From positions 124,001-188,000 of the forward strand of contig NZ_JAMXQU010000004.1 of assembly GCF_024054035.1 (NCBI RefSeq): DNA of 64,000 bases, written 5' to 3'. Shown piece by piece: positions 17,132 to 27,815 of this stretch. The notes below the pieces were generated by a model. That model was not told the origin of the DNA and ran no database searches. It saw only the letters and a program-made list of their open reading frames with translations. Within the stretch, counting starts at the first letter, position 1. Each line of letters opens with the position of its first letter. The position numbers and the translations under genes were made by a program. The DNA comes from Asaia lannensis NBRC 102526. GTDB lineage: Bacteria > Pseudomonadota > Alphaproteobacteria > Acetobacterales > Acetobacteraceae.

Positions 17132-17148
17132 GCAGGGGTGGTCTGGAT

Positions 17149-17763
17149 TTGTCTCTCAGCAAGCTGGTTCCGGGGTCTTTGCTGACAGCGCTGTGTCTTG
17201 CGGCCTGCACGCCCGTTCCCCCCGCCCATCCGGACGATATCTGCTCGATCTTTCATGAAAAACGCGGCTGGTATCATGCGGCGCTGCGTCAGGAGAAAAA
17301 ATGGAATGTTCCTTTCTCCGTGCCGATGTCCATCATGTACCAGGAGTCGGGTTATCACAGTAACCTGCACACAAAGCGCACTTATATCCTGTGGTTCATC
17401 CCCTGGGGGTACGTGACGACAGCCTACGGCTATCCTCAGGCCAAAACCGATATATGGCGCGATTACCAGAAAGCGACGGATACAAGTGCCAGCCGCGAAA
17501 ACTTTGCGGATTCGCTAGATTTCATCAACTGGTACGTCACCAACACGCACAGACAGAACCGTGTTCCCGTCACCGACGGGACAAGGCAGTATCTGGCTTA
17601 TCATGAAGGGTGGGGCGGCTATCGCCGACGGTCTTATGCCAGCAAGGGGTGGCTCATGACCGCTGCACGGAAAGTCGGTGCACGCTCCAACGTCTATGCT
17701 GCCCAGTATGCCAGCTGCGAGAACGACCTGAAGGATAAGGGCTTCTGGAGCTGGCTTTTCTAG
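17149..17763 (+). CDS. Lipoprotein with a lytic-transglycosylase-like (SLT) domain
   Basis: The 204-residue protein has a lipoprotein signal peptide with a lipobox at LCLAAC and an SLT-like fold: FSVPMSIMYQESGYHSN carries the catalytic-type glutamate in the usual 'ES' context, followed by YGYPQAKTDIWRDYQ and YLAYHEGWGGYRRRSY. It is probably an outer-membrane-anchored muramidase acting on peptidoglycan. The start is a TTG. The ribosome-binding site (AGGGG at 17133-17137) is a little distant. It appears to be transcribed alone. Confidence 0.82.
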   Translation: MSLSKLVPGSLLTALCLAACTPVPPAHPDDICSIFHEKRGWYHAALRQEKKWNVPFSVPMSIMYQESGYHSNLHTKRTYILWFIPWGYVTTAYGYPQAKTDIWRDYQKATDTSASRENFADSLDFINWYVTNTHRQNRVPVTDGTRQYLAYHEGWGGYRRRSYASKGWLMTAARKVGARSNVYAAQYASCENDLKDKGFWSWLF

Positions 17764-17916
17764 TCAGCTCATCTGCGGCCGCCTCAGGCAGTATCACACC
17801 CGGTAGCATCGGACCGGGCAGAAGCGGCGTGAAACGCGATGCCTGAAATGTATGCTGAAATGACGTCCGAAGCAGGTTTCGGATGCAACGGACGCCCTGG
17901 GGCTTGGTGCTGGGGC

Positions 17917-18876
17917 TCAGTGCTGAGCTCTTGGTGTATCCGATGCAAGGCATCCAGCGGGAACCTTGCTCGCGAGAAATGCTGCGAACTCGCGGAATGC
18001 CGGGCCTCTCGGGTCAGAGCTGCGCCAGACAAGGCCGATCTGTCGACTGGCAGAGGGCAGGGCACGGGTCACGACCAGCTCATCCCATTCTGCCCGGTTG
18101 CGCAAGGCGAGCTGGGGAATGAGCGAATAGCCTTCACCGGCGCCGATCATGTGCCACAGCATTTCGAGGCTGGTGGCAAGGCGCTGCTGATCGCGCATCG
18201 GCATCATGCCGCACACAGCCAGTGCCTGATCACGCAGACAGTGCCCATCTTCGAGTAGCAGGAGACCGTTTTCGCCCTGATCGCTGGCGAGATCCTGCAT
18301 CGTCAGGTTTTCCCGCGAAGCCAGCGGATGCGATTTTGGGAAGACGGCCAGAAACGGCTCCTCGAAAAGCGGCGCGCTTTCAAAGCTCTCTCCCGGGACG
18401 GGGAGTGCTGCGAAAACGAGGTCGAGCTCGTTCTGCCTCAGGCGCGACAGCATGACCTGAGTCAGACTTTCGGTCAGCTGCAGCTTGAGCTCAGGGTAGG
18501 ACCGGCGCAGGAGCGGTAGAAGACTTGGCACGTAATACGGCCCGAGTGTCGCTATCACACCAATGCGCAACAGCCCCTCCAGGGGGCCGGTGCGCGATCT
18601 GGCAGCCTCGATCATGGCACGCGCCGAGGCCAGGACCTCGCGCCCCATGGCAATAAGCCTGATGCCGTCAGGCGTAGGGGCAACATGACGACGCGAACGC
18701 TCGAACAGCGTGACATCGAGCAGCATTTCAAGCTTGCGCACCTGCTCTGACAATCCGGCCTGGCTGACACCGCATCGTTCGGCAGCACGCGAGAAATTAC
18801 GCAGATCATCGACGGCCACCACGTATTCGATGTCGCGCAGGGAGAGCCCGGAAAGAGGAATATAGGTCATAGCCAT
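17917..18876 (-). CDS. oxyR: Hydrogen-peroxide-sensing LysR regulator OxyR
   Basis: The 319-residue LysR protein has a helix-turn-helix (RNFSRAAERCGVSQAGLSEQVRKLE) and the OxyR redox loop LLLLEDGHCLRDQALAVC. The two cysteines are nine residues apart, exactly as C199 and C208 of E. coli OxyR, so disulfide sensing is expected. It is divergent from ahpC-ahpF, its classical targets. The start could be the ATG at 18876, one at 18870 or a TTG at 18888, and no ribosome-binding site decides between them. Confidence 0.93.
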   Translation of the reverse strand: MAMTYIPLSGLSLRDIEYVVAVDDLRNFSRAAERCGVSQAGLSEQVRKLEMLLDVTLFERSRRHVAPTPDGIRLIAMGREVLASARAMIEAARSRTGPLEGLLRIGVIATLGPYYVPSLLPLLRRSYPELKLQLTESLTQVMLSRLRQNELDLVFAALPVPGESFESAPLFEEPFLAVFPKSHPLASRENLTMQDLASDQGENGLLLLEDGHCLRDQALAVCGMMPMRDQQRLATSLEMLWHMIGAGEGYSLIPQLALRNRAEWDELVVTRALPSASRQIGLVWRSSDPRGPAFREFAAFLASKVPAGCLASDTPRAQH

Positions 18877-19014
18877 AGATAGGACCAATCCGTACCCGCT
18901 GGGAAAACGGTTCTGCCTATATCTGCCATTGACAGAAACGATTTCCGGGGCGTTCGTATCCGTGGGACAACGAGCCCGTCATCAAACACAGATGTGAACC
19001 AGGGAGCATATCGC
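18877..19014. promoter_or_regulatory. oxyR/ahpC divergent control region
   Basis: This 138-bp gap separates the divergent genes. It holds ATAG- and CTAT-type elements (CATAGATAG near 18873-18881 and GCCTATATC near 18915), which are the kind of half-sites OxyR recognises. A single operator cannot be fixed by eye. A GGGAG ribosome-binding site for ahpC is at 19002-19006. Confidence 0.45.
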
Positions 19015-19578
19015 ATGCCACGCATCAACGCGTCAGTGAAGCCTTTCGAAACCGATGCCTTTCACGATGGCAAGTTCATCAAGGTGTCCGAAGCAGACTT
19101 GAAGGGCAAGTGGTCCGTCGTCTTCTTCTACCCTGCAGATTTCACCTTCGTCTGCCCGACGGAGCTTGAGGATCTCGCCGATAACTACGAGACCTTCAAG
19201 CAGCTTGGCGTCGAGATCTACTCGGTCTCCACCGACAAGCATTTCACGCACAAGGCCTGGCACGACACCTCGCCGGCCATCGGCAAGATCAAGTATGTCA
19301 TGCTTGCCGACCCGACGGGCACGATCAGCCGCAATTTCGATGTCATGATCGAAGAAGCCGGTATGGCCGATCGCGGCACCTTCCTGATCGATCCTGAAGG
19401 CAAGATCCAGTACATCGAGGTCACTTCGGGTGGCGTCGGCCGTTCGGCTGCAGAGCTGATCGAAAAGGTCCGCGCGGCACAGTATGTCGCATCGCATCCG
19501 GGCGAAGTCTGCCCCGCAAAGTGGAAAGAGGGTGAAGCTACCCTGTCTCCCTCGCTCGACCTGATCGGCAAGATCTGA
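19015..19578 (+). CDS. ahpC: Alkyl hydroperoxide reductase subunit C (typical 2-Cys peroxiredoxin)
   Basis: The 187-residue peroxiredoxin reduces H2O2 and organic peroxides. The peroxidatic Cys47 sits in [12 protein letters not shown] and the resolving cysteine in [13 protein letters not shown] near residue 166, both in canonical places. The ATG at 19015 gives the exact family length and has a ribosome-binding site. An in-frame upstream start at 18994 would add seven unrelated residues. It is followed by ahpF and preceded by divergent oxyR. Confidence 0.97.
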   Translation: MPRINASVKPFETDAFHDGKFIKVSEADLKGKWSVVFFYPADFTFVCPTELEDLADNYETFKQLGVEIYSVSTDKHFTHKAWHDTSPAIGKIKYVMLADPTGTISRNFDVMIEEAGMADRGTFLIDPEGKIQYIEVTSGGVGRSAAELIEKVRAAQYVASHPGEVCPAKWKEGEATLSPSLDLIGKI

Positions 19579-19660
19579 GGTCGTCTGGCCCGGTCTCAGC
19601 GCCGGGCCAGCCCCGCCGGAATCGCCGGCACAGTTTTTCGGAAAGAGCAGGATCAGCCAG

Positions 19661-21220
19661 ATGTTGCAGGACCCCATCAAGTCACAGCTTTCGACCTATC
19701 TCGCCAATCTGGCCCATCCGGTCGTGCTTGAAGCGTCCCTCGACGGGAGCGCGAAAGCGCGCGAAATGGGCGATCTTCTGCGTGAAGTGGCTGCCCTTTC
19801 CGATAAAGTGACCTATTCGGAAGACGGTGTCAGCGAGCGACGCCCCTCCTTCCTCATCAGACGTGGCGACAGCCGTCATGGGGTGAACTTTGCCGCCATA
19901 CCCATGGGGCATGAGTTCACGTCTTTCGTGCTGGCCCTGCTTCAGGCCGGGGGACACCCGCCCAAGATCGAGGCCGCGATTGCGGATCAGATCAAGGAAC
20001 TGGTGGGTGAATTCCGCTTCGAGATTTTCGTCTCGCTCTCATGCCAGAACTGCCCCGACGTGGTGCAGGCCCTGAACGCCATGAGCATTCTCAATCCGGC
20101 AATCAATGTCACGACCATCGATGGTGCGCTGTTCCAGGAAGAAGTCGCTTCCAAGAACATCATGACCGTGCCGCAGATCTATCTGAACGGCATGGCCTTC
20201 GGCTCGGGCCGTATGGATGTAAACCAGATCCTGGCCAAGCTGGATGACGACGCGCCGCGCCGTGCTGCCGAGCGCCTGAAAGACATGCCCGCTTTCGACG
20301 TGCTGATTATCGGCAGCGGTCCTGCCGGTGCCTCTGCGGCGATCTATGCCGCACGCAAAGGCCTGCGCACGGGTCTGGTGGCCGATCGTTTTGGCGGCCA
20401 GGTGATGGATACGGCCGGGATCGAGAATTTTATTTCGATCAAGGAGACGGAGGGGCCGAAGCTTTCGGCCCAGCTTGAGGCGCATGTCCGCTCCTATGAC
20501 GTCGAAATCATTTCCGGCCAGCGCGCAAAGGAGCTTTTCCCAGCATCGCATCCGGGCGGAATGTATGGCGTGGCCCTCGAAAGCGGCGCGATTCTGCACA
20601 GCCGTACCATCATACTGGCAACGGGCGCGCATTGGCGCCAGCTCGGTGTGCCGGGTGAGGAGCAGTATCGCACCAAGGGGGTCGCCTATTGCCCGCATTG
20701 TGATGGCCCGTTCTACAAGGGCAAGCGCGTCGCGGTGGCCGGTGGCGGCAATAGCGGTGTCGAGGCTGCGATCGATCTGGCCGGAATCGTGGGGCATGTC
20801 ACCCTGTTGCAGCGTAGCTCGAAGCTGAAGGCGGACAAGGTTTTGCAGGACAAGCTGCACAGCCTGCCGAATGTGACGGTGCTGACCGAGGCTCTGACGA
20901 CCCGGATCGAGGGCGATGGCAACAAGGTGAACGGGCTGACCTATCGCGGTGGCGATGGCAAGGATCATCGCATCGATCTGGAAGGCGTGTTCGTGCAGAT
21001 CGGTCTGCTGCCCAATACGGAATGGCTGCGTGGAACGCTGGCCCTGAACGATTTTGGTGAGATCAAGGTCGATGATCACGGCGCGACATCGGTACCGGGG
21101 GTGTTCGCGGCGGGCGATGCCACCACAACACCTTACAAGCAGATCGTGATTGCAGTGGGCGAGGGGGCGAAAAGCGCTCTTTCCGCATTCGATTATCTCA
21201 TCCGTCTGCCAGCTGCCTGA
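19661..21220 (+). CDS. ahpF: Alkyl hydroperoxide reductase subunit F
   Basis: The 519-residue flavoprotein passes electrons from NADH to AhpC. The N-terminal thioredoxin-like domain has its redox pair in [11 protein letters not shown], and the thioredoxin-reductase-like part has FAD motif [17 protein letters not shown], active-site YCPHCDGP and an NAD motif [10 protein letters not shown]. Length matches the family. It is 82 nt downstream of ahpC, and a hairpin follows the stop. Confidence 0.97.
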   Translation: MLQDPIKSQLSTYLANLAHPVVLEASLDGSAKAREMGDLLREVAALSDKVTYSEDGVSERRPSFLIRRGDSRHGVNFAAIPMGHEFTSFVLALLQAGGHPPKIEAAIADQIKELVGEFRFEIFVSLSCQNCPDVVQALNAMSILNPAINVTTIDGALFQEEVASKNIMTVPQIYLNGMAFGSGRMDVNQILAKLDDDAPRRAAERLKDMPAFDVLIIGSGPAGASAAIYAARKGLRTGLVADRFGGQVMDTAGIENFISIKETEGPKLSAQLEAHVRSYDVEIISGQRAKELFPASHPGGMYGVALESGAILHSRTIILATGAHWRQLGVPGEEQYRTKGVAYCPHCDGPFYKGKRVAVAGGGNSGVEAAIDLAGIVGHVTLLQRSSKLKADKVLQDKLHSLPNVTVLTEALTTRIEGDGNKVNGLTYRGGDGKDHRIDLEGVFVQIGLLPNTEWLRGTLALNDFGEIKVDDHGATSVPGVFAAGDATTTPYKQIVIAVGEGAKSALSAFDYLIRLPAA

Positions 21221-21224
21221 GTGC

Positions 21225-21258
21225 GAAGCGGGAGGGGCATGTGAAACCCTTCCGCTTC
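21225..21258 (+). terminator. Hairpin after ahpF
   Basis: GAAGCGGGAGGG pairs with CCCTTCCGCTTC across a 10-nt loop with a single G-U pair, 5 nt after the ahpF stop. There is no T tract behind it, so termination would be weak or factor-assisted. Confidence 0.5.
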
Positions 21259-21311
21259 TGCCGCGCTTCTCTCTCCCCCATCGGGGCATCGGACGAGGAA
21301 AGAAGCGCAGC

Positions 21312-23458
<2,147 letters not shown>

Positions 23459-23560
23459 TCGCCCTTGCCTGACATCCAGCCCTGCCAGCCTGTGTCGTGT
23501 GCAGGGCATTCTCGTACAGAGACTATGGCTGTTAGGGCATCCCGGCGGGCTGGGCCGTGA

Positions 23561-24991
23561 TCAGCTGATGGAGATGTTCGAGGCCTTGAGATCGGTCACA
23601 CCGATGAAAGTGACCTTCATGTTGTTATCCAGCATGAGGGCGGTGTTCCCGCCCTGAACCGTTGCTGTCGCGAGAAGTTTCTGCACGGCGGCGGCGGCAT
23701 CTTCGGGCTTGTAATTGTACATGAAAAATTTGTTGCCGCTGACAGCAGCGAAATCGGCAATCGTGATATCGCCAGATGTATGACCAGCAAGCACACCAAA
23801 AGTATTGGCCCCGCCACTCCCTCCGGTGACTGTTGCATAGGTCGGATCATTGTTGCCCGGATAGGCCGTGCCAAAGACGAAATGGTCCGAAGCACTGCCG
23901 CCGATGACTGTCTGCTCACCGGCACCGGTCCATGCACTGAGCGAACCCTGTGAAGATGAAGCGTCGATCACCTCACTCGTGCTGCTATCCGACTGGTTAC
24001 CAGTCCAGATTGCTGTCGAGCCGATATCGACATGAGCGGAGAGACCATCTGCACCCCAGATCGTCGCCTGTTCGGCGCTGATCTCTGTATTGCCTGTGTT
24101 CGCAATGAATTTGAGCGCGCCTGAAACGCTGAGCGTCTGGGTCTCGCCTTTTTCCACCGTCAGATCGCCCAGAGCTGAAACGGTATCGTTTCGAGCGCCG
24201 GACAAGGTGCCCGAGGCACCGGAGAAGATCACGGTCGAGCCGCTACCCGATTGCACTGTGCTGTTATCGCCGATCGAGATATGGCTGCCGATCGAGGCCT
24301 CGTCATTGATGAAACTGTTGCTGCCAAGCGTCACCCAGGCGTTCCCGCCGGAGAGCGTCAGCAGTGTCTTTCCGCCTTCCTGGCCTGTAATCGTGTCCTG
24401 CCCTTCGGAGAAAACGGTGTTCGTCCCCTGCTGCAGCTCGATCAGGTTTTTGCCTGTGCCTGCATCGATGCTGTTCTCTCCGTTGGTAGCCAGTATGGTG
24501 TCGTTGCCTTCGGCGGTTACGATGGTCCAGCTGGCGCTCTGGGTGCTACCATTGAAGAAATTATCGCCACTCACGCCCAGGAAACTGCCATTCGATGACC
24601 CGGCTTCATAAGTGAGGCCAGCCGTACTGCCGCCCAGAACAGACAGCATGCCGGAGATTGTCAGCCCGGCGCCGTCGACAGTGACGCGGTCGTTGAGCAG
24701 CGCCTGACCTGACCCGGAGGTCGATTTGTCCCAGCCGCCGGCGCCGATGAAGTCGTAGTTCCCCGTAGGCGCGTAGCTCCCGCCGGTCGTCACAAACCCC
24801 TGAACGAGGCTGTCCCCCTGGGCGGTCGGCGCCGCACTGCGTTCTGAAAGCAGAACCGTGGTCAGCTTCTTGCGCGAAAATGCGGCAGACATCTGCTGGG
24901 CATAGGTTTCGGCCATAGCCTGTGCTTTGCCACCGCTGACAGTTACCTGAACGACTGTACCTGATGTGCCGACGATCGTGACAATACTCAT
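23561..24991 (-). CDS. Secreted beta-strand-rich protein with RTX/type I secretion-like C terminus
   Basis: The 476-residue protein has no Sec signal and is extremely rich in G, S, T, N and D, in repeating short beta units (VTAEGNDTILATNGENSIDAG, then GTNTVFSEGQDTITGQEGG) that suggest a beta-helix. The C terminus has TVTGGSGGANTFGVL, GDITIADFAAVSGNKFFMY and VTFIGVTDLKASNISIS, resembling the end of type I secreted RTX proteins. Classical GGxGxDxxx calcium nonapeptides are only partly recognisable. No TolC/HlyBD-like secretion genes are in the window. It is probably an adhesin or surface-layer-like protein. Confidence 0.8.
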   Translation of the reverse strand: MSIVTIVGTSGTVVQVTVSGGKAQAMAETYAQQMSAAFSRKKLTTVLLSERSAAPTAQGDSLVQGFVTTGGSYAPTGNYDFIGAGGWDKSTSGSGQALLNDRVTVDGAGLTISGMLSVLGGSTAGLTYEAGSSNGSFLGVSGDNFFNGSTQSASWTIVTAEGNDTILATNGENSIDAGTGKNLIELQQGTNTVFSEGQDTITGQEGGKTLLTLSGGNAWVTLGSNSFINDEASIGSHISIGDNSTVQSGSGSTVIFSGASGTLSGARNDTVSALGDLTVEKGETQTLSVSGALKFIANTGNTEISAEQATIWGADGLSAHVDIGSTAIWTGNQSDSSTSEVIDASSSQGSLSAWTGAGEQTVIGGSASDHFVFGTAYPGNNDPTYATVTGGSGGANTFGVLAGHTSGDITIADFAAVSGNKFFMYNYKPEDAAAAVQKLLATATVQGGNTALMLDNNMKVTFIGVTDLKASNISIS

Positions 24992-25208
24992 GAAATTTCG
25001 CCCTGAAAATGCAAGCGCAGATCAGACCTGTTGTGACGACCGGGCAGGGCACAAAGAAACATCAGTTACGAAGTCCCGATGTCTTTATCGTCCTGTAACG
25101 GCGATGCATCGTTAAACTCCATGAAAAGTCTCGATTGTGTATCGTTTGAGGGCGTCTGCATGCGCAGTCGACGGTGGTCTGCGGCTTTCATTTTATCGAC
25201 CAGGTATG

Positions 25209-25247
25209 AAAAAACCCCTGCTGCGTGAGACGCAGCAGGGGTTTTCA
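25209..25247. terminator. Bidirectional intrinsic terminator after dps
   Basis: CCCCTGCTGCGT, a 3-nt loop and ACGCAGCAGGGG form a perfect 12-bp stem flanked by A and T runs on opposite sides, so it works for dps on the minus strand and could stop plus-strand reading too. Confidence 0.93.
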
Positions 25248-25277
25248 ATGTGCCGTTCGAAAACGGGTGGGCGAAGC

Positions 25278-25814
25278 TTAGCGGGCGCCGGTGTGGTCGC
25301 CGTCGCGCATCTGGCCGGTCGGCTCCTGCGTGTGGGCTTCGAGGAACCACAGATGCTTGTCGAGTGCACGCGAGGCCTCGGTGAACAGGTCGGCCGTATC
25401 GGCGTCGCCTGCTTCATCCGTCACATCGATCGACTGACGCACGTTGTTGGCAACGGTGGCATAGCGGTCGATCAGGGCGGAGATGTGATCGGCAATTTTG
25501 TACACATCGGTCGGATAAGGCGTGCAGGCAGAGTTCTTGGCGACGACCTGCACTGTGCCATAGGCCGTGCCACCGAGCTGGACCGCGCGCTCGGCGACCT
25601 TGTCTACCAGATCGTCAATGCTGTCACGGAAGCCATCGAGCATTTCATGCACACCGATGAATTGGGGACCCTTTAGGTTCCAGTGTGCCTGCTTCGTAAT
25701 CAGTGCCAGATCGATCAGATCGGCCAGACGGGCATTGAGTGTCTCGATCGACACGGTCTTGGCGTTGGACTTCAGGGCGTTCTGCGTGGTGTGCATCGCG
25801 TTTTTCGTGGTCAT
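25278..25814 (-). CDS. dps: DNA-binding ferritin-like protein Dps
   Basis: The 178-residue miniferritin oxidises and stores iron and protects DNA in stationary phase or under oxidative stress. The ferroxidase-site signature KQAHWNLKGPQFIGVHEM, then DGFRDSIDDLVD, is intact. The start is placed at the ATG at 25814 with a GGG-containing ribosome-binding site. The longer frame adds only ten residues. A lysine-containing N-terminal tail could bind DNA. It is a single-gene unit closed by a strong terminator. Confidence 0.96.
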   Translation of the reverse strand: MTTKNAMHTTQNALKSNAKTVSIETLNARLADLIDLALITKQAHWNLKGPQFIGVHEMLDGFRDSIDDLVDKVAERAVQLGGTAYGTVQVVAKNSACTPYPTDVYKIADHISALIDRYATVANNVRQSIDVTDEAGDADTADLFTEASRALDKHLWFLEAHTQEPTGQMRDGDHTGAR

Positions 25815-26060
25815 TGATCTACCCTTACGAGTTTGATTGCGCATAGTCGCAAAAAGCGATGGTCCTCAAACGTGCGGAATTTGGACCGGTTGCCGAGAGG
25901 CACAGGGAAACCCGTGGGAGAAACATGTCGAGTAGTTCATTTACTGGCACAGTTTGTCAGCGTGGCTCTGGGACAGGGCGATACCGGTCGATCATGCGCG
26001 CTGTGTGACCTTCGACCGTCGAAAAAAGGAGCGGCCATCCGTTATCCGACTGCCAAGGCA

Positions 26061-26441
26061 CTACCCTGCGAGAAAAGACACATGTGCGATGAGGACGCGC
26101 CAGCTTTCGGCTTCCCTGACCCAGGTCTGGCTCTGACGACCGATCCTGCCATTGGCCAGATTACGAAACACGATGGTGACACAGCCTGCATCGGGGCCGA
26201 GTGCGACGATTTCACGACGCAAGCGCTCTCTCGGGGGCGCTCCACCCGTTCTCGCGCGTCTGAAGGCGGCGATCTCTTCTGCCCCGAACAGGTTCTCTGT
26301 TGCGCCCAGCCGGATCACGTTCGGGTTATCGCTGAACAGGGCATCGAGTTTTGCGATGTCATTCTGCGCCAGAGCCTCTTCGTATTCGTTCGAAGCTAGG
26401 GTAAGGGCAGAAACTGTCTCGGGATAAGCGGTGAAGGTCAT
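26061..26441 (-). CDS. AtzH-like / SnoaL-type small cone-shaped protein (DUF3225)
   Basis: The 126-residue protein reads FDALFSDN-like LDALFSDNPNVIRLGATENLFGAEEIAAFR, with FRNLANGRIGRQSQTWVREAESWRVLIAHVSFL at the end. This is the cystatin-like (NTF2) fold of the AtzH/DUF3225 group, often linked to amidases of urea or allophanate metabolism. No such genes lie nearby. It was assigned the ATG at 26441, where the family match begins. It is divergent from the MFS gene 49 bp away. Confidence 0.83.
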   Translation of the reverse strand: MTFTAYPETVSALTLASNEYEEALAQNDIAKLDALFSDNPNVIRLGATENLFGAEEIAAFRRARTGGAPPRERLRREIVALGPDAGCVTIVFRNLANGRIGRQSQTWVREAESWRVLIAHVSFLAG

Positions 26442-26490
26442 AGGGGCGCCCCTGTTCGCGAGAATCATTTGAGAATTTGCTGAGGGTGGC

Positions 26491-27702
26491 ATGAGCAGCT
26501 TGGGATCTGGCGATCTGGCCCGGTCGATGCGCGACATACGCATCATATTTTTTAGTCTCGGGCTTGGTGCCTTTGCAATCGGCACGGCCGAATTTGCAGC
26601 GATGAGTCTTGTGCCGATGATCGCACACACTTTCGGTGTGAGCGATCCTGAGGCCGGACATGCCATCGTGCTCTATGCAGCAGGTGTCTGTGTAGGGGCC
26701 CCGACCATTGCGCTGTTCAGTGCCGGGATCAGCCGTCGTACCATGCTGATCAGCATGATGCTGCTCTACATGCTGGGCAATGGCATCAGCGCGGTAGCGC
26801 CGAATTACTTTCTCTTTCTTGTCTGTCGCTTCATCAGCGGTCTGCCGCACGGTGCGTATTTCGGTATCGCCGGTATTCTTGCCTCGTCGCTCGTCCCGCC
26901 GAACAAGCGTTCTCAGGCCGTGGGACGCGTCATTCTCGGTCTGACGATCGCCACGATCGGCGGTGTACCTCTTGCGAACGGTATCGGTCAGCTCGTGGGC
27001 TGGCGCTGGGCGTTTGCACTGATCGCGTTCCTGGCATTGTGCACGGCACTCCTGCTCATGATGTTCGCGCCAAAGGATACGCCACGCAAGGATGCGAGCA
27101 TCCTCAATGAGTTCACGGCGCTCAGGATAAGGCAGGTCTGGTTGACACTGGCAATCGGCGCTGTCGGTTTCGGCAGTGTATTTTGCGTTTATACCTATCT
27201 TGCCTCGATCATGATCAATGTCACCAAGGTGCCGGAATCCTATGTGCCGATCATGCTGGCCGTATTCGGTGTGGGCATGACGATCGGAACGCTCGTCTGC
27301 GCATGGCTGGCCGATCACAAGATGATGCCGACCCTTGCTGGCGTTCTTCTGATGGGTGCTGCCTCCATGGCGGGCTTTCCCGAGGCATCCCATAAATTCA
27401 TACCGCTTGCGATCAACGTGTTCATGATCGGTGCAAGCGGCGGTTTGGCGACCGTCGTGCAGGCGCGTCTGCTCACTGTCGCAGTCGGGGCAGAAGGTCT
27501 TGCGGCAGCCCTGAACCAGAGCGCCTTCAATATTGCCAATGCTGTCGGTCCCTGGCTGGGCGGGCTTGCCATCTCCGCAGGTCTTGGCTGGACCTCGGTT
27601 GGCTGGGTCGGGCTTGCACTCTCACTGGGCGGTTTCGGCATTTACGTTCTGAGCATCGCAGATGATTTCAAGAACAAGAAAGGCACTCTGCCTCGCCCGT
27701 AA
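26491..27702 (+). CDS. Major facilitator superfamily transporter (AraJ-like drug/sugar efflux type)
   Basis: The 403-residue protein has twelve predicted membrane helices and DHA1-type signatures: FAIGTAEFAAMSLVPMIAH in helix 1, FLVCRFISGLPHGAYFGIA in helix 4 and ARLLTVAVGAEGLAAALNQSAFNIANA in helix 10. This matches the AraJ/YdhP branch of proton-driven exporters. The substrate is unknown. A strong terminator follows the stop. Confidence 0.93.
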   Translation: MSSLGSGDLARSMRDIRIIFFSLGLGAFAIGTAEFAAMSLVPMIAHTFGVSDPEAGHAIVLYAAGVCVGAPTIALFSAGISRRTMLISMMLLYMLGNGISAVAPNYFLFLVCRFISGLPHGAYFGIAGILASSLVPPNKRSQAVGRVILGLTIATIGGVPLANGIGQLVGWRWAFALIAFLALCTALLLMMFAPKDTPRKDASILNEFTALRIRQVWLTLAIGAVGFGSVFCVYTYLASIMINVTKVPESYVPIMLAVFGVGMTIGTLVCAWLADHKMMPTLAGVLLMGAASMAGFPEASHKFIPLAINVFMIGASGGLATVVQARLLTVAVGAEGLAAALNQSAFNIANAVGPWLGGLAISAGLGWTSVGWVGLALSLGGFGIYVLSIADDFKNKKGTLPRP

Positions 27703-27732
27703 AAGGCAGAACGTCCAGGCGATCGATACGAG

Positions 27733-27756
27733 AAAAGGGGGCGCAAGCCCCCTTTT
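27733..27756 (+). terminator. Intrinsic terminator after the MFS gene
   Basis: The hairpin GGGGGC, loop GCAA, GCCCCC is flanked by AAAA and TTTT, 31 nt after the stop. It can serve both the plus-strand MFS gene and the minus-strand glycosyltransferase that converges on it. Confidence 0.92.
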
Positions 27757-27815
27757 CCGTGTCTGTTCGGTTATTGTCTGTGTATTCGGAGAACGGAGGT
27801 TTTCGCGAGACGCCT

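Noticed and set aside
25137-25676. Plus-strand 179-codon frame over dps
   Set aside because: It is antisense to dps and crosses its terminator.
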